Source of the DNA: JALZHR01 sp036389695
Lineage (GTDB): Bacteria > Acidobacteriota > Blastocatellia > Pyrinomonadales > Pyrinomonadaceae
Assembly: GCA_036389695.1 (NCBI GenBank)
Contig: DASVWG010000475.1
Span: 1-29,422 of the forward strand
Reading direction: 5' to 3'
Length of the DNA stretch: 29,422 nucleotides
The first letter of the stretch is position 1; every line of letters begins with the position of its first letter. Position numbers and translations under genes: made by a program. The notes beneath the pieces are model-generated. The model was not told the DNA's origin and did no database searches. It worked only from the letters and a program-made list of their open reading frames with translations. Shown in pieces: positions 1 to 9,507 of the stretch.

Positions 1-3000
1 TCCGCTCGCAGGCTCGAAGCTTTGGGCGACCGCACCGTAGGCTTGAAAGTTATAAGCGGCGGCGACGTTTCCGGCGGAATCAAAAACCATCCGCGTCGAG
101 CCGAGCCGGTCGGTGATGACCGAATAAACCTCGCTGTCGCGGAACATCGCAATCAGCCCGTTGACGCCGTAAACATAGGCGACGGCGCTGCCCGTCTGGT
201 CAATCTGCGCGAGCGGCTTGAGCGGACCGGGAATATATTTAATCGCCGACGAAACCGTGTCTCCGTCATAGATTCGTTTGCCGATTCGCGTGCCGTTGCT
301 GTCGTAAATGTATCTGACGACATTGCCATCGGCGAGCGTAACGCTTGCCGGAAGCGTAGTTCCGGGCGTATAGCTGAACTGCAAATCAGGCACGGAATCC
401 GCGCCCTGCGACGTGCGCGATTGAACCGTTCCGTTGTCGTTGTAAACAAAGACGGTCGTCCCGCCCGCGCCCCATTCGATTTGGCTTAATTGATTTCCGG
501 TTTCGTAAATAAACCTATCGTTTGACGGCTGAATCGTATGTATGTTGCCGTTCAGGTCGGGCGCACCGGTCGCAGGATTTATATAACTGAAAGTCTGCTG
601 TAAAGAAGCCTCCGACGAATTTGCGGAGCGGAGCTGATTCTGAATCGCGTAGCCGAAACTCAAATCATAATCGCCGCTCAAGGTTCCCGCGTTTTCAAAA
701 TCATCGTTCTGCGTATCGACGCTTCCGTCCGGCTTATAAACGGCGGAAGTCGAAAATCCGGCTTGACTGGACGCGGCGCTGATGGCGCAGAAACGTCCGG
801 GCGAATCGTAGCCGAAGCCGCCCGCGATATTCGCCGCGCCTAATTTCACCGTCGCCGCATGACCGCTGGCGTTAAACTGGTAAGATGCCAGAACGTTTCC
901 GTCCTGGTCGGTTATCGCCTCGATTTGCCCCATCGCGTTGTAGAGGTAAAGAGCCGCCTTTAAGCTCACGCCGGACAAATCGGGATAGCCGACATAAATC
1001 AGATTTCCCTGCTCGTCATAGTCGTAATCGAGCGTGAAAGGTCCGTCCACCGAGCCGTCGTCCGTCCACACGGTCTTTAATGTTTTGCTCTTGAGTAAAC
1101 CCTGCTCGTTCCAGATTCTTTCTTCGGTGACGGTCGCCGTGCCGTTGTTATAGGAAATCGCCTTCACCAGATTACCGAGCGCGTTCGCGTCCGTGCCGTC
1201 GCCGTCGTAAAACCAGGCGTTTAAAGTCTGATAGGAAACGTTTTCATCATTATTTTCCGGAAAAGTTAAGCTGTCGGCGTTTGTTTGGAGCGAGGCAAAA
1301 TCATCTGTCTGCAAATAGCCGCGCGCCGTTTTGCGACCGAGCTCGTCATAGAGCATATAAACGGCAAAGCCGTTTGTCGCTCCATCCGCATCCTGTACAA
1401 AACGCACCTGTCCGAATGAATTGTAGATATAATTCGTCGTTCCCGTATCGGGGTCGTTTTCGCTGACGAGCTGACCGAGCCCGTTATATTGTTTGAGCAG
1501 AAGCTGCTCGCCCGCGCCTTCAAGAAAAGAGTTTGGAAGAGCTATGCGGGTTTCCGCCCCGGCTGCGCCGTAGGTGACGCCCGTCGCGTTTATCACCCAT
1601 TGCTGCTCGCTTCCCGAAATGGTCGCCACCTTGTTTGAAACGGCGTCTTTGACAGTCATAGAAGGCTTGTTCGCCTGGTCTAATCTGGTGGTGACGCGAT
1701 ATTGACCGGCGGGAATCGTTAAAGCGTCGGGCAAGGTTATTTCATCGTTCGACGAGCGAATCAATCGAACGGTTTGTCTCTGCTCGAAGGGCGTATTTTC
1801 AATGATGGCGTAGCCTGCGCCCGCCGAGCCGATTTCAGCCACGCGATTCAGCGGCGAGGCTTCATAACGATGACGGTTGTACGGATAGCCTTCGTCGTTT
1901 GTCGTGCCGTTGCTCCCGTCGTAATAACCGGCAACGTCGCCGCTCATCACGCCGGTCGTGTTGACCGTGTCCTGAAACGCCGCCAAATCGACCAATGTCG
2001 AACAATACTGCAAGGGAAGCTTTCCGTCAGTCCTGAAACTTCCCGGAATCGATTTTGTTTTGATGGAGCGATTGCCGACCGCGTCGCTCATCAACTGGTG
2101 AATAAAATAATCATTTCCCGCCAGAGCGTGTTTCTGCCGGTCGTTTCCGGATTCGTCCTGCTGCGTTAGCTGAAGCGACGGGCTAATCAAAAATATAAGG
2201 TTCTTTAAAGCCAGGGCATTATTGCCCGTGACAATCTGCGGAGCGCCCGTCACGCTCGCGGTTTGGCTGAAAACGAGTTGCCCGTTTGAATAGAAAATCA
2301 AATTGTCGCCCGTCAAAACGAGCAAAATCTGCGTCGGCGGGTTTGCCGGTGCACAAAGACCGTCAAAGGAATCGCCGTTAATGTTTAAGGTCCAGGCTTC
2401 TCCGTTCCAGCTTATGCCTGATGCGCTCCCGATTTTTATCTCGAAACCGGCGCTGGGCTTGAACGCCTGACCCGCGCTGTCGAACAGGTCAAAGTAAACG
2501 GCAAAATCACGGTCAATCGGCGATGCGCTCGTCAAGGTGCTGCTCGCGCCCGATGAGGCGTGAATTAGCAGCCCGTTACCGGTCGTCCAGTCTGCGGCGA
2601 CATCCGGCGTCCAATCGTTCTGCCAGTTATTTCCGTTGCGGAAAGTTTGCGCGCTTCCGCCGTGCCACGCTTTAACTTTTAGATTTGCGTTCGGGTCGCT
2701 TGTGTTAAAGCCGCCCGGATTTCCCTGTCTCGAATAGTAAACCGTCTTCAAGCCGCGCAGTCTTTCGCCCGTGATGACAGTTCCCATTAATCGCGAGCAG
2801 GAATCGTAAAGCATCCGAAAAGTCTTGCCGTTTAGGTTTAACTTGGCGGTCATCTGCGACGTGAACTGGTCGTGAACCTGTACCGCGAAGGAACACGCTT
2901 TCGGCGCAAAGCAAACGTCGTCAATCCAGACTCCGCCCGCATTACCGGCTTGCAGGCTGATTTCAATCGATAGCGCGCCGCTTCCGGTCGCCTGTTTTTG

Positions 3001-6000
3001 ATAAGCCGCCAAATCGACAGCTGCGTGCGCGTAAGACCAGTTTTCAGCCGGGGAATCAAAAGCTACATTGACGGCATCTCCGACCTGCGCGCCGTCCTGC
3101 GTTATTTGAATCGCGGCGCCGCAGGCTCCGGTCGAGGCTGGGGAATCGAGCTGATACCAGCACGAAAAAATATACATCCGCTCATTGCGCGCGGGCGTCA
3201 GAGCGGCGAGCTGCGCCGAAGAGCTGGCGGGCAGATAAAGGCTCTGAACGCCCGTGTGCGCGTTGTCATTCGTTATCTGCGCTCCGCCCGTCAACGTCCA
3301 GCCGGCAATATTTTCGTATCCTTCAAAGCCGCAATAAGCGACTTCGTCATTTTCGCAGCTCGCGTTTGAAACGATTGCGATTTCCGTCTCGTTGTCCTTA
3401 TCCAGAATGGTCGAATGCGTCAGACCGGCGGCGTCGACCGATTCGGTAACTACGCCGCCGCCGTTTCTGACGGTTGTTTGATTCTGGAGACTCCACAAAT
3501 CCGTCGAAGGCTTGCCGCCGAAAGGAAATTGCCCTTTGTCGTTTCCGCTCGGGTCGCCTTTCCAGGCATATTGATTCTTTGTATCGCAAACCGTCAATCC
3601 TTGGGCGTCGCGCCATTCGCCGAAAGTATTCGCCGTCGAAGCTATCGTGAGCCAATCGCTTTTATCCGTGCTCATAACGGTTCGCAGCTGAACGGTCGGC
3701 GTCAAGACATTTGCCCAGGCGAGCGGCGGGTAAACCTGCGCGCCGAAGGTAGCTTCCTGTATGTAGTTTTCCGGCTCGCCTTTGACGTTATGGTAAGACC
3801 ACGCCTGTTGCTGGACGCCGCCCGTAAAAGGAAACGGAAGCAGCTCGCTTTCAGAAGGAGCTTGCCGCCCGTTCGCCGCTGCTTCACTAATCGGGGAACA
3901 ATAACCGTAAGCTATTGTCAGCGCGACGCCGTCCTGAAAAGTCGTCTGAGCGACGGGCAGAACGTAAGCGCCGTGTAATTGAACCGGCTCGGGCGTGTAG
4001 GGGTTGCCGTTGCGTTTATTAAAGACTTTCCAGTCATTTGCGGAATACTGGACGATTCGCCCGGTAAAGGCTTTTAATCCGCTCGCGCTTTCCGGATTAT
4101 TGTTGTAATCCAGATTGTAAGCCGCCTTGTTTTCGGCATCTTCAATCTGCCAGTAATAATAGCCTTCGATTTTCTCGCCAATCTTTAGATACTGAATCGT
4201 TGCCGACGACGAAAGCTGCACGCCGTTTTGCGCAAAAAGATTCGCCAGCGCGGGCGGCACGGGCGCGGGCGGCTGGTTCGGCGGCTGCGCCGGGTCGAGA
4301 CCCAAATCGTCCTGCCACGCGGTCGAAAACAGCGCCGCGCCTTCAAACATAATCGTCTGAATCGGCTGACCGTCCAGCATACTGTAGCCTTCCGCTATCC
4401 CGTTGTAATAAAGGTTGACCGTGCGCCCGAACGCGCTCGACGCAGGATTGCCGCAGCCGTCGTAAACCGTCGATTGATAATACTTCACTATCTCGCCGGA
4501 CGGATCGCAAGCCGCGCTCGCGCCGTTGTATTCATAACAGGTCGTGAGGGTTTCGTCTTCGCCGAAAACGGTTATCGTCAGGCTCTGCACGGGATAATCC
4601 GAAATCTCGCCCTTCAATTGAAAACCGGCGTAGCGATGCAGGATATAAAACGGCGAACTCTGAAATTGCCCGTATTCCGCGGGAAAAGTCGCCAGAGTGT
4701 TTTCGCCCGCGGGAAATTGCCCGGCAGGCGAGCGGTTCGCGCCGGATGAGCCGAGGATGGTGAAAAAGTTTTCGTGTTTCAGGATATTGTCAGCCGAAGC
4801 CGTCACGCCGCCGTTTTGCAGAACCAGCAATTGAATCTCGGTATCTTCCGCCGCATAGCCCGGCACTCTGTAAGCCATAAAGCTCGGCGTTTCGTTGATG
4901 AGGGAAAGGGTGTCGATTTGGTCGTCGAGCGTATGGACGGGCGAGGCAAAGGCATTGTCCCAGGCGGTCGAGCTGCCGCGATAATAAATACCATTGGCGG
5001 CACAGAAATAGTCTTCGCCCGCAGCCGAAGGATAACCCATATATTTTTGAATAACGCCCTGATTGTAAACGTTCTGCTGCGGCGTGGAAGCAAAGCCTCC
5101 GCCCTGCGGATTGTAAGGCATGAAAGACGTCTCAATCTCATACGGGTTATTTATGACCTGCAAAGTGAAATCCTGCCCGTAAGCATATTTCAGCCACGTG
5201 CCGGAACCGACCGGCGGAGGAAATGTGTAGTTGTCCCAATCGCTCCCGTTAAAGCGGCAGATTGTGCCTGCGCAGCCGACGATTTCATTGCCGACAATTC
5301 GCGGCAGAGGCGACCAGAGCGGATTATCCGCTATCTGGTACAAAGGGCTGACTTCCAAATCCCGGAAGGTTTGCGAGCGGCAGAAATTATAGTCCGCGTC
5401 CCAGCGAAAAGCCGTCAGAGTATAGTTATTGTATGATGCCGACCACGCCGTTTCCGCCGTCGTGAAAGCCGCGCACGACGCGCCCGCGCTCCACATCATC
5501 CGTTGCCCGTCGTTGTAGCTTAAATCCAAATCGAACGCGGTTTGCCCGCCCGCGTTCCAGTCTCCGAACTGGTCTAAATAATAAATTCGGAGCGTGCTTT
5601 CCGAATTCTTATCGTAAGTTAAGACCAGGTAGAATTCGTTCTGCGCCAGCATAAAAAGCGGCGTTGCCAGAGAATCGTATCCGGGCAGAGGATTATCAAA
5701 ACCCGACCACGGATTGTCAATCTCGCGCCAGTTAAAGGTAAAGCAATAGAGCGAATAGGCTGGATTATTCGTTCCCGTGTTGACCAGCGCCAGGACGAAT
5801 TCGTTTCCGGCGGCAAAGCTTATCTCGTTGACGTCCGCGAAAGTCTTGCGCGGCGAGCCGTTATAGTCAATCTGCTGCCACCGGCTCGTTTGCTGCGGAT
5901 TGCGGTTGAAAGGATAAAGGCAGGTGTAATTGTTCGATTCGAATGAAACGACGAAAGCGTTCTGATTGGCTATGACTTCAAAGCTCGCCGGGTCTACAAA

Positions 6001-7767
6001 ATTTCCCGCTTCGTTAAAAATCAGATTATCCGGCGGTGACCACCTGACCCAATGACCGACCCACGTGTGAACTTCCAGACTGACCTGAGTTAAATCCTGG
6101 CTGATCCAAACCGTGACGGCGTAGTCTTCGCCGAACCAGACGCGCGGGCTGGCGCCTATGTTTTCTATTTTGGGCGCAGGCGCAGTAAACGCGGCTTCCG
6201 CTTTCTCACGGACGTCACCGGCAGTCAGATTGACAGGCGGCTTTACGATTTGGCTGCGGTCGCAGGCGGGCAAATTGTTCGTGCCGTAAGTGAACGTTCC
6301 CGTGCTGCCTTCGGGATAAGTAACGGATTTGATTGCGCCTAAATTCGCCGTTCCCTCGCTGCCGTCCAGATAATAATCGCAAACGTAGCCCGGCAAAGTT
6401 ATATTCGCCGAATTGTACCACGTAATCGCCTGCAAATAGCTTTTACACATCACCGCCTGCATTTCCGCCGGCGTCGTAGAGATATTTTGCGGGTCTGTAT
6501 AATCGAAGTTAAGCCCGAAAACCAGTTCGTAATTATCTGCCGCGTCCGGAGCCTGCACCTCTAAATTCTCAAGCAATAAAACTTCATAACAATCCTGAAA
6601 GCCCGTCGGAGTGTTTAAATCTTCCGGCGCGGTGTTGTTCGAGGCGGCGGGCGTCAAAACAAAATGCGGGTCGATGTACTCCTGCGCCGCGCCGGTAAAA
6701 GTTTTGTACTTGTAGTTGAAACGGACGCGCCTGCCGAAGGCGTCCGTCACGCTCGTGATATAACAGGCTTTCGTAAAGGGTTTGCCTCCCTCGGTAACAA
6801 GCTGTTCCGCGCCCATCGAAATCAAGCCGCCCGCGCGCGCGAATCCGTTGTATTCGCAGGAAATGCTGTCGCCGTAGCGGTCGACTTTTGAATAAAGATT
6901 CCACGCAGCCGCATATTGCGTCTGGTTTTCCGAAACGCTGCTGCTGCCGTTCCAGCTGCCGTTTGAATCCCATTTAACGCCCCATTCGATACTGTTCCCG
7001 TTGCTGGTGTTGTAACCGTCGGAAGTCTGCCCGGTGCCGCCGCCGAAGATTTTCACCGCTCCGGTGTTATCCGTTATTTCCCAACGCTCATATTTCCGAT
7101 AATAGAAAATTTTCCAGAACTGGTAGCTCTGCAGCTCGAACGATTGCCCGCCGTCCGCGACCTGCAACGCTTCTTTTCCGTCTCCGGTAACCAGCGATAA
7201 ATTCCAAAGATGTTCATTTACCGAATCATCCAGCACCCATTCATTATTTCCGTTTGATTGAATCGTCGCCGAAACGTCGAGCAAAAGCCCGACCCCGGCA
7301 AACGCGGAAACGATTTCCTGCATTTGCTGCGGCGTGATTTCCGGATTGAGATACGCGGCAAGCGCGGCGTTGAGAAATCCGCGCACCCAAACATCCTTGT
7401 TGCCGTAAAGTTGATTGCCTGTGCCGCCGGATTGATAGACGTATTGCAGGCTGGACTGGGAAAGCGCGCCGCTTGAATTCGCCCTGATACTCTCGCCGCT
7501 TAAGCTCCAGCCCAGCCCCAGAACGCCTGTCGGCGCATCGAGATTCCAGGTCGAAACCTCCTGGCTGACATTGCTCTGGTAAAGAATATTGATTTGAATT
7601 TGTAAAGTCTCGTCGTCGAATTTGCCGGGCAAAGTGACCAGAGTCTTTTGAAAATTCACGTCGCCGCGAAAAAGGTTGACGCTGTTTTTCAAAGAGTCGG
7701 CATTGGCGTTTTCAAACTGGGTCGGACGAATGGCGGGGACTTGATTCGGGGCAGATTTGGGCGGCAT
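1..7767 (-). CDS. Giant RHS/YD-repeat protein, 3' end beyond window
   Basis: Seen: a single frame starting with ATG at 7767, preceded by GAGGAG, runs to base 1 with no stop codon (2589 codons, open at the edge). The N-terminus (MPPKSAPNQVPAIRPTQ) has no signal peptide or membrane segment. Residues about 28-110 carry the SVNLFRGDVNF and GVLGLGWSL motifs that open many large RHS proteins. A Trp/Tyr-rich, beta-propeller-like stretch spans about 490-1010 and a Pro-rich linker about 1157-1173. About 1475-1620 resembles a jelly-roll carbohydrate-binding module (GFEGYENIAGW ... VWIDDVCF) and about 1690-1840 a LamG-like fold. RHS/YD repeats (YDELGRKTARG, YNSFGQVRF) cover about 2085-2500. The RHS-associated core starts at 2550 (VITDRLGSTRMVFD). 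Known: such proteins form a shell enclosing a C-terminal effector, as in Rhs and TcC proteins. Inference: an effector, processing or adhesion tip lies past base 1. Target and export route are unknown. Confidence 0.93.
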   Translation of the reverse strand, partial: MPPKSAPNQVPAIRPTQFENANADSLKNSVNLFRGDVNFQKTLVTLPGKFDDETLQIQINILYQSNVSQEVSTWNLDAPTGVLGLGWSLSGESIRANSSGALSQSSLQYVYQSGGTGNQLYGNKDVWVRGFLNAALAAYLNPEITPQQMQEIVSAFAGVGLLLDVSATIQSNGNNEWVLDDSVNEHLWNLSLVTGDGKEALQVADGGQSFELQSYQFWKIFYYRKYERWEITDNTGAVKIFGGGTGQTSDGYNTSNGNSIEWGVKWDSNGSWNGSSSVSENQTQYAAAWNLYSKVDRYGDSISCEYNGFARAGGLISMGAEQLVTEGGKPFTKACYITSVTDAFGRRVRFNYKYKTFTGAAQEYIDPHFVLTPAASNNTAPEDLNTPTGFQDCYEVLLLENLEVQAPDAADNYELVFGLNFDYTDPQNISTTPAEMQAVMCKSYLQAITWYNSANITLPGYVCDYYLDGSEGTANLGAIKSVTYPEGSTGTFTYGTNNLPACDRSQIVKPPVNLTAGDVREKAEAAFTAPAPKIENIGASPRVWFGEDYAVTVWISQDLTQVSLEVHTWVGHWVRWSPPDNLIFNEAGNFVDPASFEVIANQNAFVVSFESNNYTCLYPFNRNPQQTSRWQQIDYNGSPRKTFADVNEISFAAGNEFVLALVNTGTNNPAYSLYCFTFNWREIDNPWSGFDNPLPGYDSLATPLFMLAQNEFYLVLTYDKNSESTLRIYYLDQFGDWNAGGQTAFDLDLSYNDGQRMMWSAGASCAAFTTAETAWSASYNNYTLTAFRWDADYNFCRSQTFRDLEVSPLYQIADNPLWSPLPRIVGNEIVGCAGTICRFNGSDWDNYTFPPPVGSGTWLKYAYGQDFTLQVINNPYEIETSFMPYNPQGGGFASTPQQNVYNQGVIQKYMGYPSAAGEDYFCAANGIYYRGSSTAWDNAFASPVHTLDDQIDTLSLINETPSFMAYRVPGYAAEDTEIQLLVLQNGGVTASADNILKHENFFTILGSSGANRSPAGQFPAGENTLATFPAEYGQFQSSPFYILHRYAGFQLKGEISDYPVQSLTITVFGEDETLTTCYEYNGASAACDPSGEIVKYYQSTVYDGCGNPASSAFGRTVNLYYNGIAEGYSMLDGQPIQTIMFEGAALFSTAWQDDLGLDPAQPPNQPPAPVPPALANLFAQNGVQLSSSATIQYLKIGEKIEGYYYWQIEDAENKAAYNLDYNNNPESASGLKAFTGRIVQYSANDWKVFNKRNGNPYTPEPVQLHGAYVLPVAQTTFQDGVALTIAYGYCSPISEAAANGRQAPSESELLPFPFTGGVQQQAWSYHNVKGEPENYIQEATFGAQVYPPLAWANVLTPTVQLRTVMSTDKSDWLTIASTANTFGEWRDAQGLTVCDTKNQYAWKGDPSGNDKGQFPFGGKPSTDLWSLQNQTTVRNGGGVVTESVDAAGLTHSTILDKDNETEIAIVSNASCENDEVAYCGFEGYENIAGWTLTGGAQITNDNAHTGVQSLYLPASSSAQLAALTPARNERMYIFSCWYQLDSPASTGACGAAIQITQDGAQVGDAVNVAFDSPAENWSYAHAAVDLAAYQKQATGSGALSIEISLQAGNAGGVWIDDVCFAPKACSFAVQVHDQFTSQMTAKLNLNGKTFRMLYDSCSRLMGTVITGERLRGLKTVYYSRQGNPGGFNTSDPNANLKVKAWHGGSAQTFRNGNNWQNDWTPDVAADWTTGNGLLIHASSGASSTLTSASPIDRDFAVYFDLFDSAGQAFKPSAGFEIKIGSASGISWNGEAWTLNINGDSFDGLCAPANPPTQILLVLTGDNLIFYSNGQLVFSQTASVTGAPQIVTGNNALALKNLIFLISPSLQLTQQDESGNDRQKHALAGNDYFIHQLMSDAVGNRSIKTKSIPGSFRTDGKLPLQYCSTLVDLAAFQDTVNTTGVMSGDVAGYYDGSNGTTNDEGYPYNRHRYEASPLNRVAEIGSAGAGYAIIENTPFEQRQTVRLIRSSNDEITLPDALTIPAGQYRVTTRLDQANKPSMTVKDAVSNKVATISGSEQQWVINATGVTYGAAGAETRIALPNSFLEGAGEQLLLKQYNGLGQLVSENDPDTGTTNYIYNSFGQVRFVQDADGATNGFAVYMLYDELGRKTARGYLQTDDFASLQTNADSLTFPENNDENVSYQTLNAWFYDGDGTDANALGNLVKAISYNNGTATVTEERIWNEQGLLKSKTLKTVWTDDGSVDGPFTLDYDYDEQGNLIYVGYPDLSGVSLKAALYLYNAMGQIEAITDQDGNVLASYQFNASGHAATVKLGAANIAGGFGYDSPGRFCAISAASSQAGFSTSAVYKPDGSVDTQNDDFENAGTLSGDYDLSFGYAIQNQLRSANSSEASLQQTFSYINPATGAPDLNGNIHTIQPSNDRFIYETGNQLSQIEWGAGGTTVFVYNDNGTVQSRTSQGADSVPDLQFSYTPGTTLPASVTLADGNVVRYIYDSNGTRIGKRIYDGDTVSSAIKYIPGPLKPLAQIDQTGSAVAYVYGVNGLIAMFRDSEVYSVITDRLGSTRMVFDSAGNVAAAYNFQAYGAVAQSFEPASG

Positions 7768-8189
7768 TGATTTCTCCTCAAATGCGGATAAAGCGATTAA
7801 TGACACGTTTGCATATATAATGAGACTCAGCTCACTATATACGCCAACACATAAATTAAATTCCTTATTAAATCTTCGGAGATAATAATCTCATCCGCAC
7901 AGATTTGTAAAGGCAAATATTTTAATTTTGTATTTTCCCGTTTTCCTGCGGCGATAGAAATGGAACAGAATCAGACTAAGTAATCTGAGAAAGCATAATG
8001 CGGGGAAAATTGGAAAAAGAAATAAAATCTGCGGTTTACAAACCGGAAGAAAGCGGAGAATTTGTTTCTGCGCTGAGCGCGTCAAAGTTTCTAAATAAAC
8101 CTGTAAAAGGCGCAAATCAAAAGGTTAATCTTACTGTCCGAAAACTGTAGTTTTTGGACACATCTTTTGAGTTGCTCGCAAGGCTCGCG
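7768..8189. other. AT-rich intergenic region between RHS gene and SDR gene
   Basis: This 422-base gap should hold the promoter of the minus-strand RHS gene. Several TATA-like stretches are present (for example near 7816-7822 and 7840-7845 on the minus strand), but no clearly spaced -35/-10 pair. A small dyad, GAGAT-AATA-ATCTC, lies near 7879-7892. A minus-strand open frame from a TTG at 8115 to 7891 has no ribosome binding site and no recognisable similarity, so it is not called. The palindrome at 8135-8160 is listed separately. Confidence 0.6.
8135..8160. repeat. 26-bp palindrome, left copy (TGTCC...GGACA)
   Basis: The arms TGTCCGAAAACT and AGTTTTTGGACA pair over 12 positions (one G-T) around a central GT. 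It lies 29 bases beyond the stop of the SDR gene and 368 bases upstream of the RHS start. A second copy at 12392-12417 matches at 23 of 26 positions. There is no T-run on either side, so it is a poor intrinsic terminator. The sharp dyad and the recurrence of GGACA half-sites near the AraC gene suggest a protein binding site or a dispersed repeat. Confidence 0.75.
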
Positions 8190-8888
8190 TCAAATTTGTG
8201 GGAAAGAAATGCCGGTAATCTCTTGGCACAAGCTTAAAAATCTCTCCTGCAACGCCGCGTCGTCGGCTTCGGGGTTATGACGGCTTTCTTTTTGATGATG
8301 AAAATATCGACCGCTGACCTTCGCCTTCTCATCGTCGCTTACCGCCAGCCATACCTGCGTCTCGTATCCTTTTTGCAAATCGTCGGGATCGAGCGCGTTG
8401 GCGTAAACCTCCTGCCACCTTCGTGCTACCGCCTTGCAAAGCATCAGCACATGAAGCTTCGAGTCGGAGTAGGTGATACGATTGATGTCTGTTTTGAAAC
8501 TTTCCAGTCTTGAGCGTCCCTGCAAATGCATCCCGGAACTCAGGTAAATCAATCGCTCCGGTCTTTGTATGAGGCACGTCAGAATATAAGGCGCCAAGGT
8601 GTTGACGGCGAAAATTTCTTTCGCTGAAGCCTGATAAACGCCCGCATTATGAATCACTGCGTCGAACCCGCCCAAGGCATTCACCTTTGAAGCCAGCAGT
8701 TTTGTTTCGTCGATACTGCCGAGGTCGGCTGTTACTACGCTTTCCGCACCGGGCACTTTGTCCAAAGCTTCTTGTCCCCTCGTTTCATTGCGTGCGTGAA
8801 GCACAACCCGGTGCCCCCGGGCAATCAGTTCTTTTGCCGCCAACTGCCCGAGACCGTCTGCCGAGCCGGTGATAAATATTCTTGCCAT
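8190..8888 (-). CDS. Short-chain dehydrogenase/reductase (SDR)
   Basis: A 232-residue NAD(P)-dependent oxidoreductase with a Rossmann fold. The nucleotide-binding TGSADGLG is at residues 7-14, the structural NAG at 81-83, and the catalytic set is Ser117/Ser118, Tyr140 and Lys144 (YSDSK). ATG at 8888 is preferred because it places the Rossmann strand at the usual position; an in-frame GTG at 8918 would add ten residues. No signal peptide, so cytosolic. It is the last gene of a minus-strand set beginning with the alpha/beta hydrolase, 85 bases after the cupin. Odd: after the last core strand it reads NALDPDDLQKG, where relatives I recall have about a dozen more residues (DPGWV...GAPDDL), the loop that borders the cofactor and substrate. 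The precise substrate is unknown. Confidence 0.9.
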   Translation of the reverse strand: MARIFITGSADGLGQLAAKELIARGHRVVLHARNETRGQEALDKVPGAESVVTADLGSIDETKLLASKVNALGGFDAVIHNAGVYQASAKEIFAVNTLAPYILTCLIQRPERLIYLSSGMHLQGRSRLESFKTDINRITYSDSKLHVLMLCKAVARRWQEVYANALDPDDLQKGYETQVWLAVSDDEKAKVSGRYFHHQKESRHNPEADDAALQERFLSLCQEITGISFPQI

Positions 8889-8973
8889 ATTCCCAATTCT
8901 CGAAACGCGAGTCTGCACGCGATTAAACGATGAACATTATACAGCGTGCACCGTTTTATGAATAATTTTATGA

Positions 8974-9489
8974 TTACTGCACGGCGGCTGTATATTCTCC
9001 GTCCGTTACGGGTTTTAACCAGTTTACCTGACTGTCGCCTTTGTAGTTGGTAATGACGACGTGCGTCATTCCGCTCGCGGGCGATGCGCCGTGCCAATGT
9101 TCAATGTCGGGACTGCAAAGAATTACGTCGCCTTTGTTGATGGCTCTCGCGGGTTTTCCTTTTTCCTGATAAAGTCCCCTGCCGACGGTGACGAGCAGGG
9201 TCTGTCCAGCCGGATGCGTGTGCCAATTCGTTCGCGCGCCCGGCTCGAACGTGACGCTGGCGACTGAAAAATTATTATTTTCTGTTTTAGGGGCGAGCGT
9301 CCGCACGTAAACTGTTCCCGTAAAATATTCCGTCGGAGCCCGTTCCCCTTTCGGAAAGATTGTGTCTTCATTTTTGTTTTCCATCTTTTCCATTTTTGGT
9401 TTCTCCGTATTAGCCGATTGCTGATTGCCGCACGACGCGGCGGCGAAAAATGCCGCACAAATTATCAATCCGATTGTTATTCTTTTCAT
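8974..9489 (-). CDS. Cupin-domain lipoprotein
   Basis: A 171-residue protein with an export signal ending at a probable lipobox (AAAS-Cys20), so it is likely anchored outside the cytoplasmic membrane. A charged linker (about 28-50) precedes one cupin barrel (about 55-160). Metal-ligand candidates are His90 and His92 (WHTHPAGQ) in motif 1 and His131/His133 (IEHWHG) in motif 2. The usual motif-1 Glu is replaced by Gln96, as in many members of this small cupin group. A clear GGAGGA precedes the ATG at 9489, which is 18 bases after the stop of the cyclophilin-like gene, indicating cotranscription. Small cupins of this sort often sit beside SDR, hydrolase and AraC genes. The reaction is not known. 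Confidence 0.88.
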   Translation of the reverse strand: MKRITIGLIICAAFFAAASCGNQQSANTEKPKMEKMENKNEDTIFPKGERAPTEYFTGTVYVRTLAPKTENNNFSVASVTFEPGARTNWHTHPAGQTLLVTVGRGLYQEKGKPARAINKGDVILCSPDIEHWHGASPASGMTHVVITNYKGDSQVNWLKPVTDGEYTAAVQ

Positions 9490-9507
9490 TTTATATTCCT
9501 CCGGCAG

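Noticed and set aside
3398..4749. Several 85-190-codon frames on both strands within 1-7767
   Set aside because: They are shadows of the RHS gene in other frames, with Arg/Ala-rich compositions typical of antisense reading of a moderately GC-rich gene.
7891..8115. Minus-strand 74-codon hydrophobic frame from a TTG
   Set aside because: No ribosome binding site, AT-rich low-complexity coding, no recognisable similarity, and it lies in the probable promoter region of the RHS gene.
8135..8160. Palindrome as an intrinsic terminator of the SDR gene
   Set aside because: The stem is AT-rich and no T-run follows on the minus strand; its twin after the AraC gene also lacks one, so a binding site or repeat is more likely.
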